DNA of 64,000 bases, taken from the NCBI GenBank assembly GCA_030549775.1, contig CM060171.1, positions 138,292,859 through 138,356,858 on the forward strand, given 5' to 3'. The notes under the pieces are model-generated. The model did not search any database and had not been told where the DNA came from. It worked only from the letters and a program-made list of their open reading frames with translations. Positions 46,069 to 58,080 of the stretch are shown here, one piece after another. A program made the translations under genes and the position numbers. Position 1 is the first letter of the stretch. The number at the start of each line of letters is the position of its first letter. This DNA comes from Tamarix chinensis. Lineage: Eukaryota > Streptophyta > Magnoliopsida > Caryophyllales > Tamaricaceae.

Positions 46069-47400
46069 TCACTCTTTTCAAAATTTGATCCACCTTGTTA
46101 GCCATTACCAGGGGTAAAAAAGCTACAAAATTAATATACTTAAACAAGTCAAACAAGAAGAGCCTAAAAACAAATTAATATACAAAAGTTACATCTTGAA
46201 ATACCGACAGACAAGTTTGCTCATCAAGGTGTGTGTTAGATACATATATATACAGATAAAGGCAAACAAAAGTACACTTAAAAGATTGCCAAATCTTTTT
46301 CTCAACATCAATGAATAAAAGCAAATAATTTACACAAAGAACTTCCAACACACCAACCTCATTCCTATAATATTATGTTGGTTATCCAATACATTAAACA
46401 TTTATTCGGTCCATCTTACCGAGAGTGAAACAAAACTACAAAAGTTCCATCAATTTTCATAAAATTTGACATTTGAAATTTAATAAAAATAAGATAGTAC
46501 TAAAAAGAGGCTTGTTGGGTAAACCTCATTTTTCTTACTCCCACATGTTTACATCAAAGGAATAACCTATAAAAATTGATCACATAATCCCAACTACAGT
46601 TATTATAAAAGGAATAATTTCCTAGCTCATTGAATGTCATATGTTTTGACGCTGCTATATTTAGTAAGAAAAGACAAAATCGAGATTTTTAATATGATGA
46701 TCTATCTTATCCAAAGATTTTGCCTACCAACCAACCTTTTATCAAATTGCAAGAGGTTATTGAGAAGGTAATATTAGTGATGAGTACACACAACTCATAA
46801 AAATCTTCATCTTTCCAACAAAAAAGGAGGTAATTTCGATCGTCTCATATAATGATATATATGTCCCATCCATTTACTCTCTTTCCTTACTTTAGTGTTT
46901 AGTACTCTTTATCTTCCTTTAACTTTTGAGCCATACACTTCCATTGAAGAAAATTCTTCCAAGCTTTGTCCATTTACATGAAACTTACAAATCTCCATTT
47001 TTAATCCTTTGTTAGAGCACCGTCTACAACATTGTTGTCTCCATGCTTAGAGACTTGCACAACTCTTCATATTATTACCATAAGCAAAGGAACTTAGCGA
47101 AATGAGCTTCTCAACGGTTATCAAAAGTGTGGAGTTCATATCGTGCTGCACTAACCACCAATTTTTTTGAAAGACCCGATAAATTCCCTACCCTTCTTAA
47201 TGATTTGTTTCTCAAGCATCTTACTCACTCTTCAAACTACTCTGCTTCTTAGTATTCAAATACTTCCATCAAACCTTCAAATTTTCCCTCCCCCCTTTTT
47301 TTTATCTTCGACAAACCAATTGGTTATGAACTAATCAATCCCTTTTCCCCTTTGTAATCTTCCTCTTTCTATCGACATGTTCGTACTTTCATCTTTTGAC
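46069..47400. other. Tat 3' untranslated region / upstream region of the antisense ORF
   Basis: Starts with the polypurine tract (complement of 46069-46079) on the minus strand. No coding signal on either strand that I trust. For the plus-strand ORF it would hold the promoter. Confidence 0.45.
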
Positions 47401-50330
47401 TCGGATACTATCCTTTCAAGTAATTTCACTAAAGCTCAGCTTGAGTAATTTTGTATTAGATACCGTATTCCTTCTTCTCTTACATTGATTCTGCCAGCCC
47501 CCTCATATAGAGCCAAAATCTACTTGGTAAATGTATAATTGTATATGCTAAGGTGCTTCACACTGGCATACGCTTTCCCTCATACCTATTTATAAGAGAA
47601 ATTCTCCAAGACACCCAACTAATTCATGCTCAATTCATCCCCACTGTCTGGAGAATGGTAATAGGGTTTCTATATGGTTGTTGTTTGTTAGAATTCATAC
47701 CAACAGTGGATTTATTCAGGCATTTTTTCTAGTTTTTAGGTCACCCGTAAGCCCTAGGCTTCTATTCCATTTAGACCAGAGGCAAAAATAGATTCATCAA
47801 GGAGCCTTGGTCTTTTGTAGAAGATGGAAGTCCTAATATCTAATCAACTTGGGAGATTCTAAGTGAATTTTGACTAAGTGAGGTCGGCTTAATTCTGACT
47901 ATAGAAAGTGTCAATCTTCCTCTCTAGATTTAGAAGCCTATGTAGACAAGTTTGACAAGTTAGTATAGGATAGTCACATCATAAATAATAGCAATATTGT
48001 GAATGACCTAGTCATTCTCAAGAAGATATGGTTAATCTCTTATGCCGGTTGGTAACTTATTTCCCTTTCTTCATTTTTTTCCATTCATTAATGTAATAAG
48101 ATCATTAGCTTATAGAACTCTCTTACTTTTCCCTCTGGAGTATAATTCTTGAAAGGCTTGCAAACATATTTTCTCCTCCCACATATTCAATGGCATAAAA
48201 AGGCCCATCGTTTGTCCCCAAAGCGGGGTGTTTGTCACCGGAGCCACCAAATGAAATATATATATATATATATATATATAATATAATATATATATATATA
48301 TATAATATATATATATAATATATATATATTGCATTGATATATATCGATCATGTTTATTTTATTCGTAATCATGTTTTAAAAATAATTTGGTCTTATCATA
48401 GGTTTAGGAAGGGATCGCGAGGCCCTATCCTAAAAAACAAAAGAAAAGGGAAAAGTCAAATAAGGTTAAAAATGCTCATTATTTTGTGCTTGTTAGCTCT
48501 CATCATAAAACATGTTCTATTCCCGTCAATTCTTATGAATAATATGTCCTTGAAGACCAATTTTTGTGCTTTTATCATTCTTATATTTATCTTATATAAT
48601 TGCTAATTTTTCATAATTTTATTTATTTTTGTAGGAGGAAGCCCCACTCACAGAAATCTCTAAAATTCCTACAGCTTCGAAGCCTTTATCTGCTTAATTT
48701 TCTACTAGCCCCAAGTCATCAGAAGTCGAAACCAAATACTAATGAGGTTATTCTTGAGCCTCTTCGAAAACCAATTCAAAGAAAAGGTAAGGAACCAATG
48801 AACCTTTCAATGAAGTAACCCCAACTTCCTTCTTCACATCATCCTCAAGAGGCTCTAGTCCTGGCCCTAGCTATGGATACTATCATACTCATGGAAGAAG
48901 AAGAAAGTGAGGAAGAAGAGGCAAAAACAAGTGCAAATATTCACTTAGGAACCAACAACATTCCTTCTCCACAAGTAAAGGCTAGCACAAGTGTTGATAG
49001 TCCCTCTAAAATTTCTTTTAGACCAGAATGTGCCAATGCCTCCACACATGTAGTTGTTTTTTTAGAAGGCCCTAATGCTTGGATACTCAAATTGAAGGAT
49101 TTCCCTCAAAGAAAAGTATTTTGTAAAAGTAGTTCTAAAGTCTCATTTGAAGATGATGGAGCCACCTTAACCATTCCCAACAATTATTTCTTCATTAACT
49201 GCCATCTCGATGATAATGCTGGTCTGGAATTGATCGAGGTCATTATTTTGAGCTAGGACAAGAAGATAGCCAATGGCCTAAAGGCAACAAGCCTACTGAG
49301 GGCTAACTTAAATCTCACTTATCAAGTACACTTTAATTCATAATTTTATATATGTAATATGTCTTCAAAGTAATAATTTTAATAACCTCTTCTTATTCTT
49401 TTTTTTTATGTATCTTCCCTGCAAAAAAAAATTATGTGCAAGAATATTTTTTATCGGTTTTCTCAAAGTATCCAATGCTCCCAATAGATAGAGGGGGAAC
49501 TTGAAGAACTTTAAGATGCTCATTCAATTCTAAAAGTCGAAAAGGAGTCCTTTGAGGCTAAAGTTTCTGGGTGGAAAAACAGAAGAACACATTAAAGTCT
49601 TCCTCAATCGATGCTATTTTTTGGAAGGCTTTGGTTTCTAGCTTAGAAGATTGTGTTGAAAGATAAAGGCAAGTACTAAAGCTAAAATAGAACTATTCAA
49701 GGCTGAGACTACCCCATCTAAAAGATAATCTTTACAAGGAGGAAATCTTGACCAATTAAATAACCTCTATGAAGAAAAAGTGGTTTGCAAATACAGAAAA
49801 GGTCAAAATGTACGCCGAAGCTAATAGATCTCGCACATCATAGATTAATACCGTCACTAAAAATGTGACCAGATATGATGCCAAATACATAGAGGTGTAG
49901 AAAAAACTTGGATAATTCAAGAACCGAGACTAAGTGGCTACGCAAAGAAGTTGTTGATAAGGAGATGTTCAATAATAGATAGATAAAATATCTTCAGGAA
50001 CAATTGGCCAGGGTCAATCTTGAAGTCGAGTAATGGAAAAAGATATGAATGAACACATAGAGAAAGCCATTGCTGGCACTAAACCAAAGCATTCCCGTGA
50101 AGCTATAGACAACTACTTGGTAGAAAAAGAGTTTACTCATTATGAGGGAAGTCTTTAGTCTCAATGATACGCTTATGGTGCCTTTTGTGGTGTATGCTTA
50201 GTTCAATACATTGGTGGAGCATGATCAATTGTGGAATTCTAATGAACAGTTACAATATGGAAAGGATTGGGAATACATTTATGTTCCTAAAGATTCTGGA
50301 GAAGTAAGGTTGATAGTGAAGAAGATGACT
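47400..50330 (+). pseudogene. Antisense extra ORF of the Tat element (gypsy-type transposon domain), decayed
   Basis: Opposite in strand to gag-pro. About 47550-47750 reads, with frame changes, VLHTGIRFPSYLFIREILQ, then PTVWRMVIGFLYG and DLFRHFF, the pattern of the plant 'putative gypsy type transposon' domain (G-x-RFP ... WR-x-x-x-GF). Further exon-like stretches: 48380-48600, an open frame of 127 codons at 48873-49256 (acidic start, then a segment with GPNAWILKLKDFPQRKVF), and a charged, helix-prone stretch at 49500-50160. The last open piece (50211 on) ends in a (TTA)n tract. Stops and shifts are frequent. Elements of the Tat lineage (Grande, RIRE2 and Retand types) are known to carry such antisense ORFs. 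Exon borders are not resolved. Confidence 0.6.
48250..48331. repeat. (TA)n / ATATAATA microsatellite
   Basis: Near-continuous TA with TAATA interruptions within the antisense ORF region, probably intronic. Confidence 0.9.
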
Positions 50331-50354
50331 TTTAAGGTTCCCTCTCTCTCTGTC

Positions 50355-50357
50355 ATC

Positions 50358-50442
<85 letters not shown>
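50355..50442. repeat. (TTA)n microsatellite
   Basis: About 28 uninterrupted TTA units; gives a poly-Leu reading at the end of a plus-strand ORF. Confidence 0.95.
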
Positions 50443-50443
<1 letters not shown>

Positions 50444-50759
50444 ACATGTTCATACATATAGTATATAAAATTGCTCCATTGTAATTGTTTATTCGTCTGC
50501 ATATATAACCTTATCCTTCCACCGATGCTTAGCCTAGAATATTATTGTAATAAGAAGAATGAAAATCCAGAATGCACACACTTCATATGTAACATTTTCC
50601 TTCCACTGATGCGGAGGCTGAAATATTGCTGTAATAAGAAGAATAAAAATCCAGAATGCATACACTTTGAATCTTTATTATACTTTAGTTGTGGCAAACC
50701 AACGTAGGATTTGATCCAGACACCATTGGTTGGTCAGACCAAATTGACTAATCAAACCC

Positions 50760-51185
50760 CCCAATATTGAGCTTAGTGGCCTTAGCACCTCCATGAGAGC
50801 CAAGGCTTAGCAGTTGAAAAGACACCAAGTGCGCCTTAATTAACTCAGTGGCCTTAGTACATCAACCAAGAACGCACCATGGGAATCTATCTTCAATGAT
50901 CAACAACCTCCGTGTTTGAAGGCTTACATATAGAGCCTTGGGCTTAGTAAGTATAAGCGCATTGATCTTTCATCTCACCAAGTGTGCTAGTCTCTAATGC
51001 TTAACGACCATTTTCAAAAATTATGTATAGAGCCTTGGACTTAGTGCATATCACTAGATGTGCTTGCTTTCTATACTCGATGACATCTTTGAAGAATTAT
51101 GTGTTGATCCTTGGGATTTAGAGCATATCACTAGGTGTGCCCATCATTTATGCTCAATAACCTCTTTAAGGGCTTACATGTTGGA
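50760..51185 (+). repeat. Decayed tandem repeats where pol should be
   Basis: Four to five diverged units of about 77-95 bp, each with AGAGCCTTGGGCTTAGTGCATATCACTAGGTGTGC-like start and a TGACATCTTTGAAG-like end. They lie between the truncated pro/pol linker (to about 51350) and the antisense ORF. Confidence 0.6.
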
Positions 51186-51349
51186 TTACATATTTTTTTT
51201 GAGGGCTTACATGTTTGATAACTTCTTTGTTTCTGGGCTTATTTTGTTTTATTGATTTTTATCCCTTATGCTCATATCTTTTATTTTGTTTTACTGATTT
51301 TTATCCCTCAATTATATCCACTTTATGCTCAATGATTTCAAGAGAAATT

Positions 51350-52110
51350 CATTCTAGATCAGATACCTTTCAGATAAAAACATCTTTTTTCTTGTTAGAA
51401 AAACTAGTAGCTCCTCTTTTTCACCCTCAATGATATCCTTGCCTATCAACACCATGTGTTTTGGATCCCCCGCCTTTTTTTTCTCTCTATAACTACCTAG
51501 ATGCCTTCTCCATAAACATTTAAGTCCTCTAGATCTAGATTTTCACATGGTTTTCTAACATCTAGTGGCCCTAAAAATCTCCTTATTTAAATTGTGTAGT
51601 ATTTTTGTGCCATTCTCAACCCCCTAGACTTCCCCCCATCCTTCATTAACTGGAAATCTCATCAATAATCTAGCCATGAAAATGCTAGTCTGAAGTTTGT
51701 TAACATATGGTCATCCTAATATCATGTTATAAAGCTAACAGGAAAGCAACAACTACAAATTCCATTTGAATGCTTCTCAAAGCCCCGGGTTGAACAACCA
51801 TCAAAGTGAGATCCATAATCCCCTTTGATTTTATTATGTTACCCATGAATCCCACTAAAGGTGAAGTATTAATATCAAGCATTATTCGAGCAATTCTAAT
51901 TGTTTATAAGCTTCCTTAAAAATAACATCAATAGAGCTACATGTGTCAATGAGGACCCTTTTCATTATGCAATTTGCAATATGCACTTCAATAATCAAAG
52001 GGTTATCATGATGCTCTACCATAGTCGATCCCTCATCGTTTGTGGTAAAATTAAATTTTCATTTACCCATTCTCGCCGTCTTATTTGTTTCATGGAAGTC
52101 AACTCTTCTA
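51350..52110 (-). pseudogene. Tat protease and start of pol linker
   Basis: Minus-strand continuation of gag. The retropepsin site reads VLIDTCSS at 51934-51957 (complement), where the family has DTGSS, so the essential Gly is Cys. Before it HHDNPLIIEVHIANC fits the strand preceding the active site. Downstream YNMILG-x-PYVNKLQTS and MRFPVNEGWGEV match the C-terminal protease/linker blocks, followed by KHMVLIGKDI...EELLVFL (about 51470-51400), the segment just before RT. The sequence then stops matching, so RT, RNase H and integrase are absent. Confidence 0.75.
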
Positions 52111-52289
52111 ATGTATGCCTTCAGGGATACATTATTTTCTCTACCAAGGAATCTCCCCGCTCAATAGTGTGTATAATATTTTGAGGTTCCATGGCTTGAA
52201 GGGGTGGAGAAACTTATCAGGCCAAGGGTGTTTCTTATCTAGTCAAGGGTGTTTGTGTGTATATTTTCATATGACCCTTATGCACCAAC

Positions 52290-53664
52290 TCTTCTATAAC
52301 ATCCCTCAATGACTAACACTCCTCTATAGTGTGTCCATACTCCTCATGGTAGTCATATAACTTTTTAAGATTTATGTGTTTCATGTCGGCTAGTATAGGA
52401 AAGGGCCTCAAAAATGTTTGTTGACCATTTTCCACAATAAAGATATGTGAGATGTTGGCCACTAGTAGATTGTATTTGTTAAATCTGCCAATTGAACCCC
52501 ATTGGTTAATTGGGTATAGCGTCAGCCTTAGACCCTCACGACCTCTTTCTAGCTTATACAACTCCTTATTTGACATCTATCACGGCAAAAAGATGTTTCC
52601 ACTCTTCTCTCTGCCAGCCACATTGCCCTGCTCATCTATTTGGCATCTATCTTATCCTTCACATCTTTTCTCAGATAAGTGTAAGATTTATGCTTGGCCA
52701 AGTATAAATTCTCCACTAACTCCTTATTAGTTAGTCCTCTAAGGAGGGAAGATCAAGTGATGCCATTACCCAACTCATCAGTTTGTCGGACCTCTTTATC
52801 AAATCCGTTAAAAAATTACCAAAAAGATTATGCCACACCTTGAGAGAGCCCCAACAAGGAATAAGAATCCTTTTTGGATCACCGACATGCATCAAACTAC
52901 TCAACAAAATCCATCACGAGCTAGGAAAAGGATTTTATTGATTTAGCTTTTAGTTTCTCAAACCATGTCAATGCTTTTCTTTTTAAAGTATCCGAGAATG
53001 CCTTGCACAACATATTTTCTCTTGCCCCAACTAACAAAAGTATTCTTGAATACATTCAGATGGTCATATGAATTTACAGAGCCATCAAATGATTTAAAAG
53101 TTAGGATTTTTATTCTTTGTGTCAAACGTTCAAATATGTCTTTTGTGAAAGATGCATGCCATCTAAAACCACTAGTACTATCCTTCTTCTCTTTTATAAC
53201 TTGTAATGCCTCTTTCACTCTTTAATATATCATCTTATTGATCAAGTCTTCTTCACTTATGTTAGTCTGTTAGACATCTTATCTTTGAATCTCTTCCCTA
53301 TCTATGTTAGTCAAGAAGCCATTATTTCAGCATCGATCTGTTTCATCTCCATGTCCGTTGACCTCATTGTTTGGACTCTACTACCTTTTCCTTCTAATTC
53401 CCTCAAGGGAATAAGGGGATTTTGTTATATGTCCCTTCTAATCCTTTTACCTTGAGTATCTTCCATAGACTCTACTTCTTCTTCTTGGAAGATGGCGCTA
53501 CAGAGCCTAGTTCTTGTCTCCCCCATTGGAAGATCCAGAGCTTCCACCAAAGTTTCTGGAGGAGTAGGTTGTTGAGGTGTAAAATGACGATGTTGTTCCA
53601 TAAGATGGGGTAGCTGCCAGAGGGTATGTGTAAGAAGAGCTAGGATGTCTGAGACCATCTTTTG
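52290..53664 (-). pseudogene. Tat gag, decayed
   Basis: Minus strand. The longest clean frame (53218-52958) includes LTQRIKILTFKSFDGSVNSY and DHLNVFKN, the start of the Retrotrans_gag domain in Tat/Athila elements (P-x-x-FK-x-P ... YDG-x-x-DP-x-DHL). Toward the C-terminus (52400-52313) KLYDYHEEYGHTIEEC is the single conserved knuckle-like motif of this lineage (Y-x-x-HxxxGHxTxxC). An N-terminal frame at 53658-53425 lies upstream. Several stops; inactive. Confidence 0.8.
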
Positions 53665-53817
53665 AATAATTGCTCAAGGCTCAGCATTAGCAACTTTGAA
53701 TTGAGAGATAGTGACTTGATGTTCTTCCCTAGAACAATTAGTAGTATTAGGATCAAGTCGGTCAAAAGGTCGAACAGGAGACAAAGTATTTTGTAAGAGA
53801 TCCACATAGACGGTGTT

Positions 53818-54151
53818 TGTTGTGTGTGTTTTATGAACCGAGGGGTTTTAAGGAAGTAGAATTGAAACTTAAAGATGAGAGAATACCGAGGAAAAATGTT
53901 AGAGGAGAGAGTAAAAGTGAGAAAGATATATTATAATTTCATATGTCCCAAATTGAGTACAAGACTCCATGTATAATAAAGGACCATAAGTTATCCTATC
54001 CTATGTAGAGAACACCACCCGGTAAGGAAATTGTATGTGCTGTCGATTTAAAACCAAGACGAGTGCACCTAAAAGATTCTTAGGTCAACTCTTATTTTGT
54101 GGGTTGGCACTCAAAGGCCAAATGATATTATTTAAGAAAAAACTCATATCA
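53818..54151 (-). repeat. Tat 5' LTR, 334 bp
   Basis: On the minus strand it begins TGATATGAGTT and ends ACACACAACA, followed directly by the primer-site region. It supplies the uninterrupted version of the site hit by CACTA D. Confidence 0.85.
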
Positions 54152-54226
54152 TTAATAATAGATTATATAAGCTTTTTAAGATAATACTAGAATAATGTTA
54201 ATTTCTTAGCAAAAATAGTGAATAAC

Positions 54227-54365
54227 CCTTTGTTTAGACTTACTTATAAAAAATAATTATCTAACATAATTATTTGTTTTAGAAATTTTTTTATATAAGA
54301 TATTTTTTAAATAAATAATTATCAAATAAGTAATTGCCTTTGATAGGTAGATTCAAACCAACCCT
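54227..54365. mobile_element. AT-rich fold-back MITE, copy 2
   Basis: Ends read ACCCTTTGTTTAGACTTACTTATAAAAAATAATT and, on the complement, GGTTGGTTTGAATCTACCTATCAAAGG: imperfect inverted repeats around an AATAATT-rich centre. It resembles 41457-41592. Confidence 0.4.
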
Positions 54366-56810
54366 AAATCTATTAAAATGAATGATTATATTAAAACAAT
54401 TATTTGTTAGGCATGTAGCCTCATGTGTCGTCGAGGACTGAGACCTTGGCATAATAATACATGTAAACCATGACATGCAAGATGCACTTCTCCTTCTCTC
54501 TCTCCATGATCAAAATATCCTAATCGTGCATTGAACCAATCCAAGCCCCCCCCCCAAATTCCGAGAATTGAAAGATATTTTAGCCTCTGATTGGGAAAGA
54601 TTAAATATCTTGCACATATTTTAGCTTCTGATTGGGAAAGATTAAATATCTTTCACAGAAGTAGAGGTTGTGGGTTGTAATTCCATCAAGCACTTTTCAG
54701 GGTCTTAGTTAATTTTACACGCACATTTGCAAAAAAAAAAATTTTCCCCTTCCCCCTTTTTCTTTTTGCCCCACCGCATTATCGTTCCCAGTATCAAATT
54801 TCAGCTTGATTAATTAATAGATATTGCATCCGTGCGCCACTTGAACCTCCGCCCACCAAAAAAAAAAAAATTAGAGGTAAGGTGGCATTTACTATGAATT
54901 TTGTGTTCGGATAAGAAAATTAAACATAGAGTTTTGTCTCCACTTGTTCCATGTCCTGTTTCTACAAATGAATAATAATAAAATCCTAGGAAATAACATA
55001 TGGACGAATATTCAAACGTAACAACAATAGACACTCAATCTTTATTGTAGCAACTCAATAATAAATTTTAATATTAATATAGCGTATCAACAATATTACT
55101 AGCATTAATAATACAAGAAGAAGAGAAAACCAGAACCAAAACAAAAAAAAAAAAATTGACGGACCATCCGAATTATATACGTATCAAATTGTATTTAGAT
55201 GCTGTCTCATGATGTCAGTCCTGCCCCTCTTGCGTGCGACACTACGCATAATTAGTCCTGACCCATAAATATAATGATTCACTTTAAGTATAATTAATCA
55301 TAGGTTTTAGTTGATTACATAGGTAGTAATAAATTACTAATCCCTTTCTGTCATTTTTTTTAATTCCCTAATGAAGCGTTGACTGCTAATATTTTTAATG
55401 GCGCATGCTGATACAAATTATTTAAAAAATAATATTATAAAAATACTTTTAAATATACATATAATTTATTATATATATATATATATATATAAAGAAGCTA
55501 ACCGTCTATATTCGACCTCGAAATATAAAAATAAGTTATATATTATAAAATGGAGGAAGGACCCACAATCCGTAGTCCCCACTTTATCATACATTCGAGC
55601 ACTTGGTGCTTAATTACGCATCAGAAAATATATTTTAGACCTAATAATTGGCGTTAAAATATGTTTCAAATATTGCATTGAAGTCGGAAGGAAGGGAACT
55701 AGTATCTATCTAATGGGATATGCTTGACTTGCAGCCAATAGACGACCATCTCAGCAGCCTATGGGCGTCGTACGTATTTAATTTTTTTGTGTGCTAACTA
55801 TTTGTATATACTATTATTATTTACTCTTTTTCCCTAAACTTGGTGGTACGTACTTGGATGGAATCTTTTCGTTAACTTTCGGTTGACATATGATAGTTTT
55901 TTGGGGGGGGGGGAGTAATCGATCTTTTGTCATTCTTAAGTCAATTGCATATCACACCAATCACTTTGCACTTATATGGGAGTAATTAAGCATGTAGTAC
56001 GTACTCGAGGAGCCTAATAATGGCTAAAGTACACTTTAAGAACCTAATATTTTTATTTTTTTGATAGTTTTCTGATTAAAGATATTTGTTTACACGAAAT
56101 AAATTGCGTAAGAATACATTAATAATACATGATAATTTAATACTAATTATAAATAATAAATAATACTTAGTGTTTTTTTTGTTATATCACATACATGCAT
56201 GGAATATAAATACAATTATACCAATTAACATGTTAAATATTTACCCCTAAATTAAGGACTAAAATAAGGCACGATAAAATTCAATGGCTAATTTACGCAA
56301 GGGATGTTGGGGGAGGGGGAAGGGGAACGAGGTATAATGACAAACTTAAGACAATCAGAAATACTATAACCAAAATTGTATTCTTCTCTACTTAATATGT
56401 TATCAGATTGCTGGATATATCTCTTAAAGAGGTCCAAATGAATATAAACGTTTGAAGACTTTGTTCTTTTTAGAATGTGTATAATAAATAGCTTCAATTC
56501 ATTATTAATTATTTTCTTATCACTGCATTGGGTCAAATTTTATCTATCTTTCAATATTTTTTATTTATTAATAGAGTAGTCTGTATTAAGAAAATAAGTT
56601 TTATGTATGTAAAGATAGTGAAAACTCTATGTATTGAAATATGAAGAAGAAGAAGAAGAAGAAGAAGAAGAAGAAGAAGAAAAAATGGAGAATAATGTGT
56701 TAAGAGTAGTATATTATTATAAGCGCTTTAACCTCTTTTCAACCACAGGTCATTGCATGTTTGATGGAAATCATAAGAACCCCAACTAGTTATGACTTTA
56801 CTCCTTTCTC
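54366..56810. other. Unassigned AT-rich DNA with simple repeats
   Basis: No gene recognised. Contains a 41-bp tandem duplication (54575-54656), poly-C (about 54547-54555), poly-G (about 55903-55912), (TA)n (about 55472-55490) and (GAA)n (56642-56681). It is one of the longer stretches without identifiable transposon sequence, so any host regulatory DNA might be here. Confidence 0.45.
54575..54656 (+). repeat. Recent 41-bp tandem duplication
   Basis: Units 54575-54615 and 54616-54656 differ at only a few positions. The unit includes CTGATTGGGAAAGATTAAA. Confidence 0.88.
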
Positions 56811-56819
56811 CCTCTTTGC

Positions 56820-57500
56820 GATATTATCTTCAGGGTTTTGTTATTTGGAGAACAAATTTTTACTCGACGTAAAACGATTTCTATTTTTATCCTCGAGCAC
56901 CGGCAATTCTTAATGCACCAACCCTCAGCTCGACGGTAATCTTTCCTGCAGCAACCCCCACCTCATCTGCAATATGTGTCGCACCAACGCTTCCACCGCA
57001 ACACACACCATTGACTTCCCCACCACACTTCACCAACCTTCATCATCGACAATATTTGCCACTTCTTTACCCCCACCATCGGTTGTATTTATCATTGCAT
57101 ATATATATATAATTATAGAGGAATGAGTGTATCCGATCAAATTATCAGACACAATTATTACATATAATGACAAAAACTTATTTGCATATTATAGCCGTAT
57201 GTGGTTCTGGATAAAGAATGGATAGAAGAAAAAAATGTCAGAAATACAAGGTAACGGCAGGGACTAGCATAGACATGGGTAGGAATTTTTTTTATCTGAT
57301 ACAAATGTATTATTTCGGTTTCTACTGATAGGCTATGGATACACATAAGAAATACAAATGGATTATCCAAATATTTATTACAACTTAGATGAAAAGATAA
57401 TTTTATTATTATTATTATAAATTGTGTTAACGAATTTGGTTGGATAAAATTAATACTTCTTATTATTATATTATTATGGTGAACTCTTTCTTTTTTTAAG
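56820..57500. other. C-rich patch and AT-rich spacer before the OTU fragment
   Basis: About 56880-57080 is C-rich with CACC words; it could be a leader of an old element. No catalytic Cys motif of an OTU protease was found here. Confidence 0.35.
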
Positions 57501-57504
57501 GATA

Positions 57505-58080
57505 GGAGATGAGCACTGGGTTCAGATTCATAATGACTTTTATAATGAGATATTGGCGAGATGATATTTATACGAGAATGTGTTTATATACGACAACGTA
57601 GATCAAGTTTTTAAGACTATTGCCTACAAGGAAGGGTCGGCTCCAATGGTACACTGGATAGAAATGCTAGATATTGATCATGTCATTGTAACATGTTAAG
57701 GTGTGTTGTTTGCAAATTACTCGTTGAATTTGTGTAGTTCATTCCTACCTTTAGTGGTGCAACATGGAATTCAAGGACCTAAAAATTAAGTAGCTATATG
57801 TTTTTTTGCAATACATAAGTCACTACATATCGATATGTCGGGTGTTTATGACTTTTTTTTCATTTCAATATTATATCAATGCCAGTTCTTATATTTTTGT
57901 ATTTGACAAGTATATTTTTTGGATAATTTTCCACTCCCACTACTATATGCAAATTGGAATAGATACCGTGATAGTAACATTTCAACATTGAACACACTAT
58001 ATTCTTCAAGATTCCAACAATGGTGCTCATTGATAAATGATGGCACACAAGAGCCACATCCTATATCTTTGAACTCAACT
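57505..58080 (+). pseudogene. OTU-like cysteine protease fragment (MULE-OTU type)
   Basis: After a T-rich AG acceptor (57492-57500) the frame reads GDEHWVQIHNDFYNEI, then VFKTIAYKEGSAPMVHWIEM and LDIDHVIVTC, and, after a stop, SSFLPL. This is the order seen in the OTU-like protease carried by plant MULEs: helix after the catalytic Cys, then W-M-x-M-x-DMGHxIA, then TFLPL. Near 57951-58045 NWNRYRDSNISTLN in another frame fits its C-terminal region. The catalytic DGNCGFRA block is missing upstream, and several stops are present. The assignment is from remembered family pattern and needs a profile search. No MULE termini were identified. Confidence 0.5.

Larger units (their letters stand above)
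42133..54151 (-). mobile_element. Tat-lineage Ty3/gypsy retrotransposon, pol-deleted, split by CACTA D
   Basis: LTRs at 42133-46068 (interrupted) and 53818-54151 align base for base at their inner and outer edges: TATTGTGTGTATTTT versus TGTTGTGTGTGTTTT at the left edge, ACTCATATCA at the right. The perfect 5-bp TSD TTAAT occurs at 42128-42132 and 54152-54156. On the minus strand: 5' LTR, a primer-site region reading ACCGTCTATGTGGAT (compare the GCCGTCTGTGGGA signature of Tat elements), gag, protease, deletion of RT-RH-IN, an opposite-strand ORF, a GAAAAGAG polypurine tract, 3' LTR. Without CACTA D it is about 8.5 kb. An antisense ORF between pol and 3' LTR is a known Tat-lineage trait. Confidence 0.87.

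Noticed and set aside
56820..57100. Host gene 5' exon in the C-rich patch
   Set aside because: No sustained open frame with balanced composition; CACC-rich words resemble leaders of the CACTA elements.
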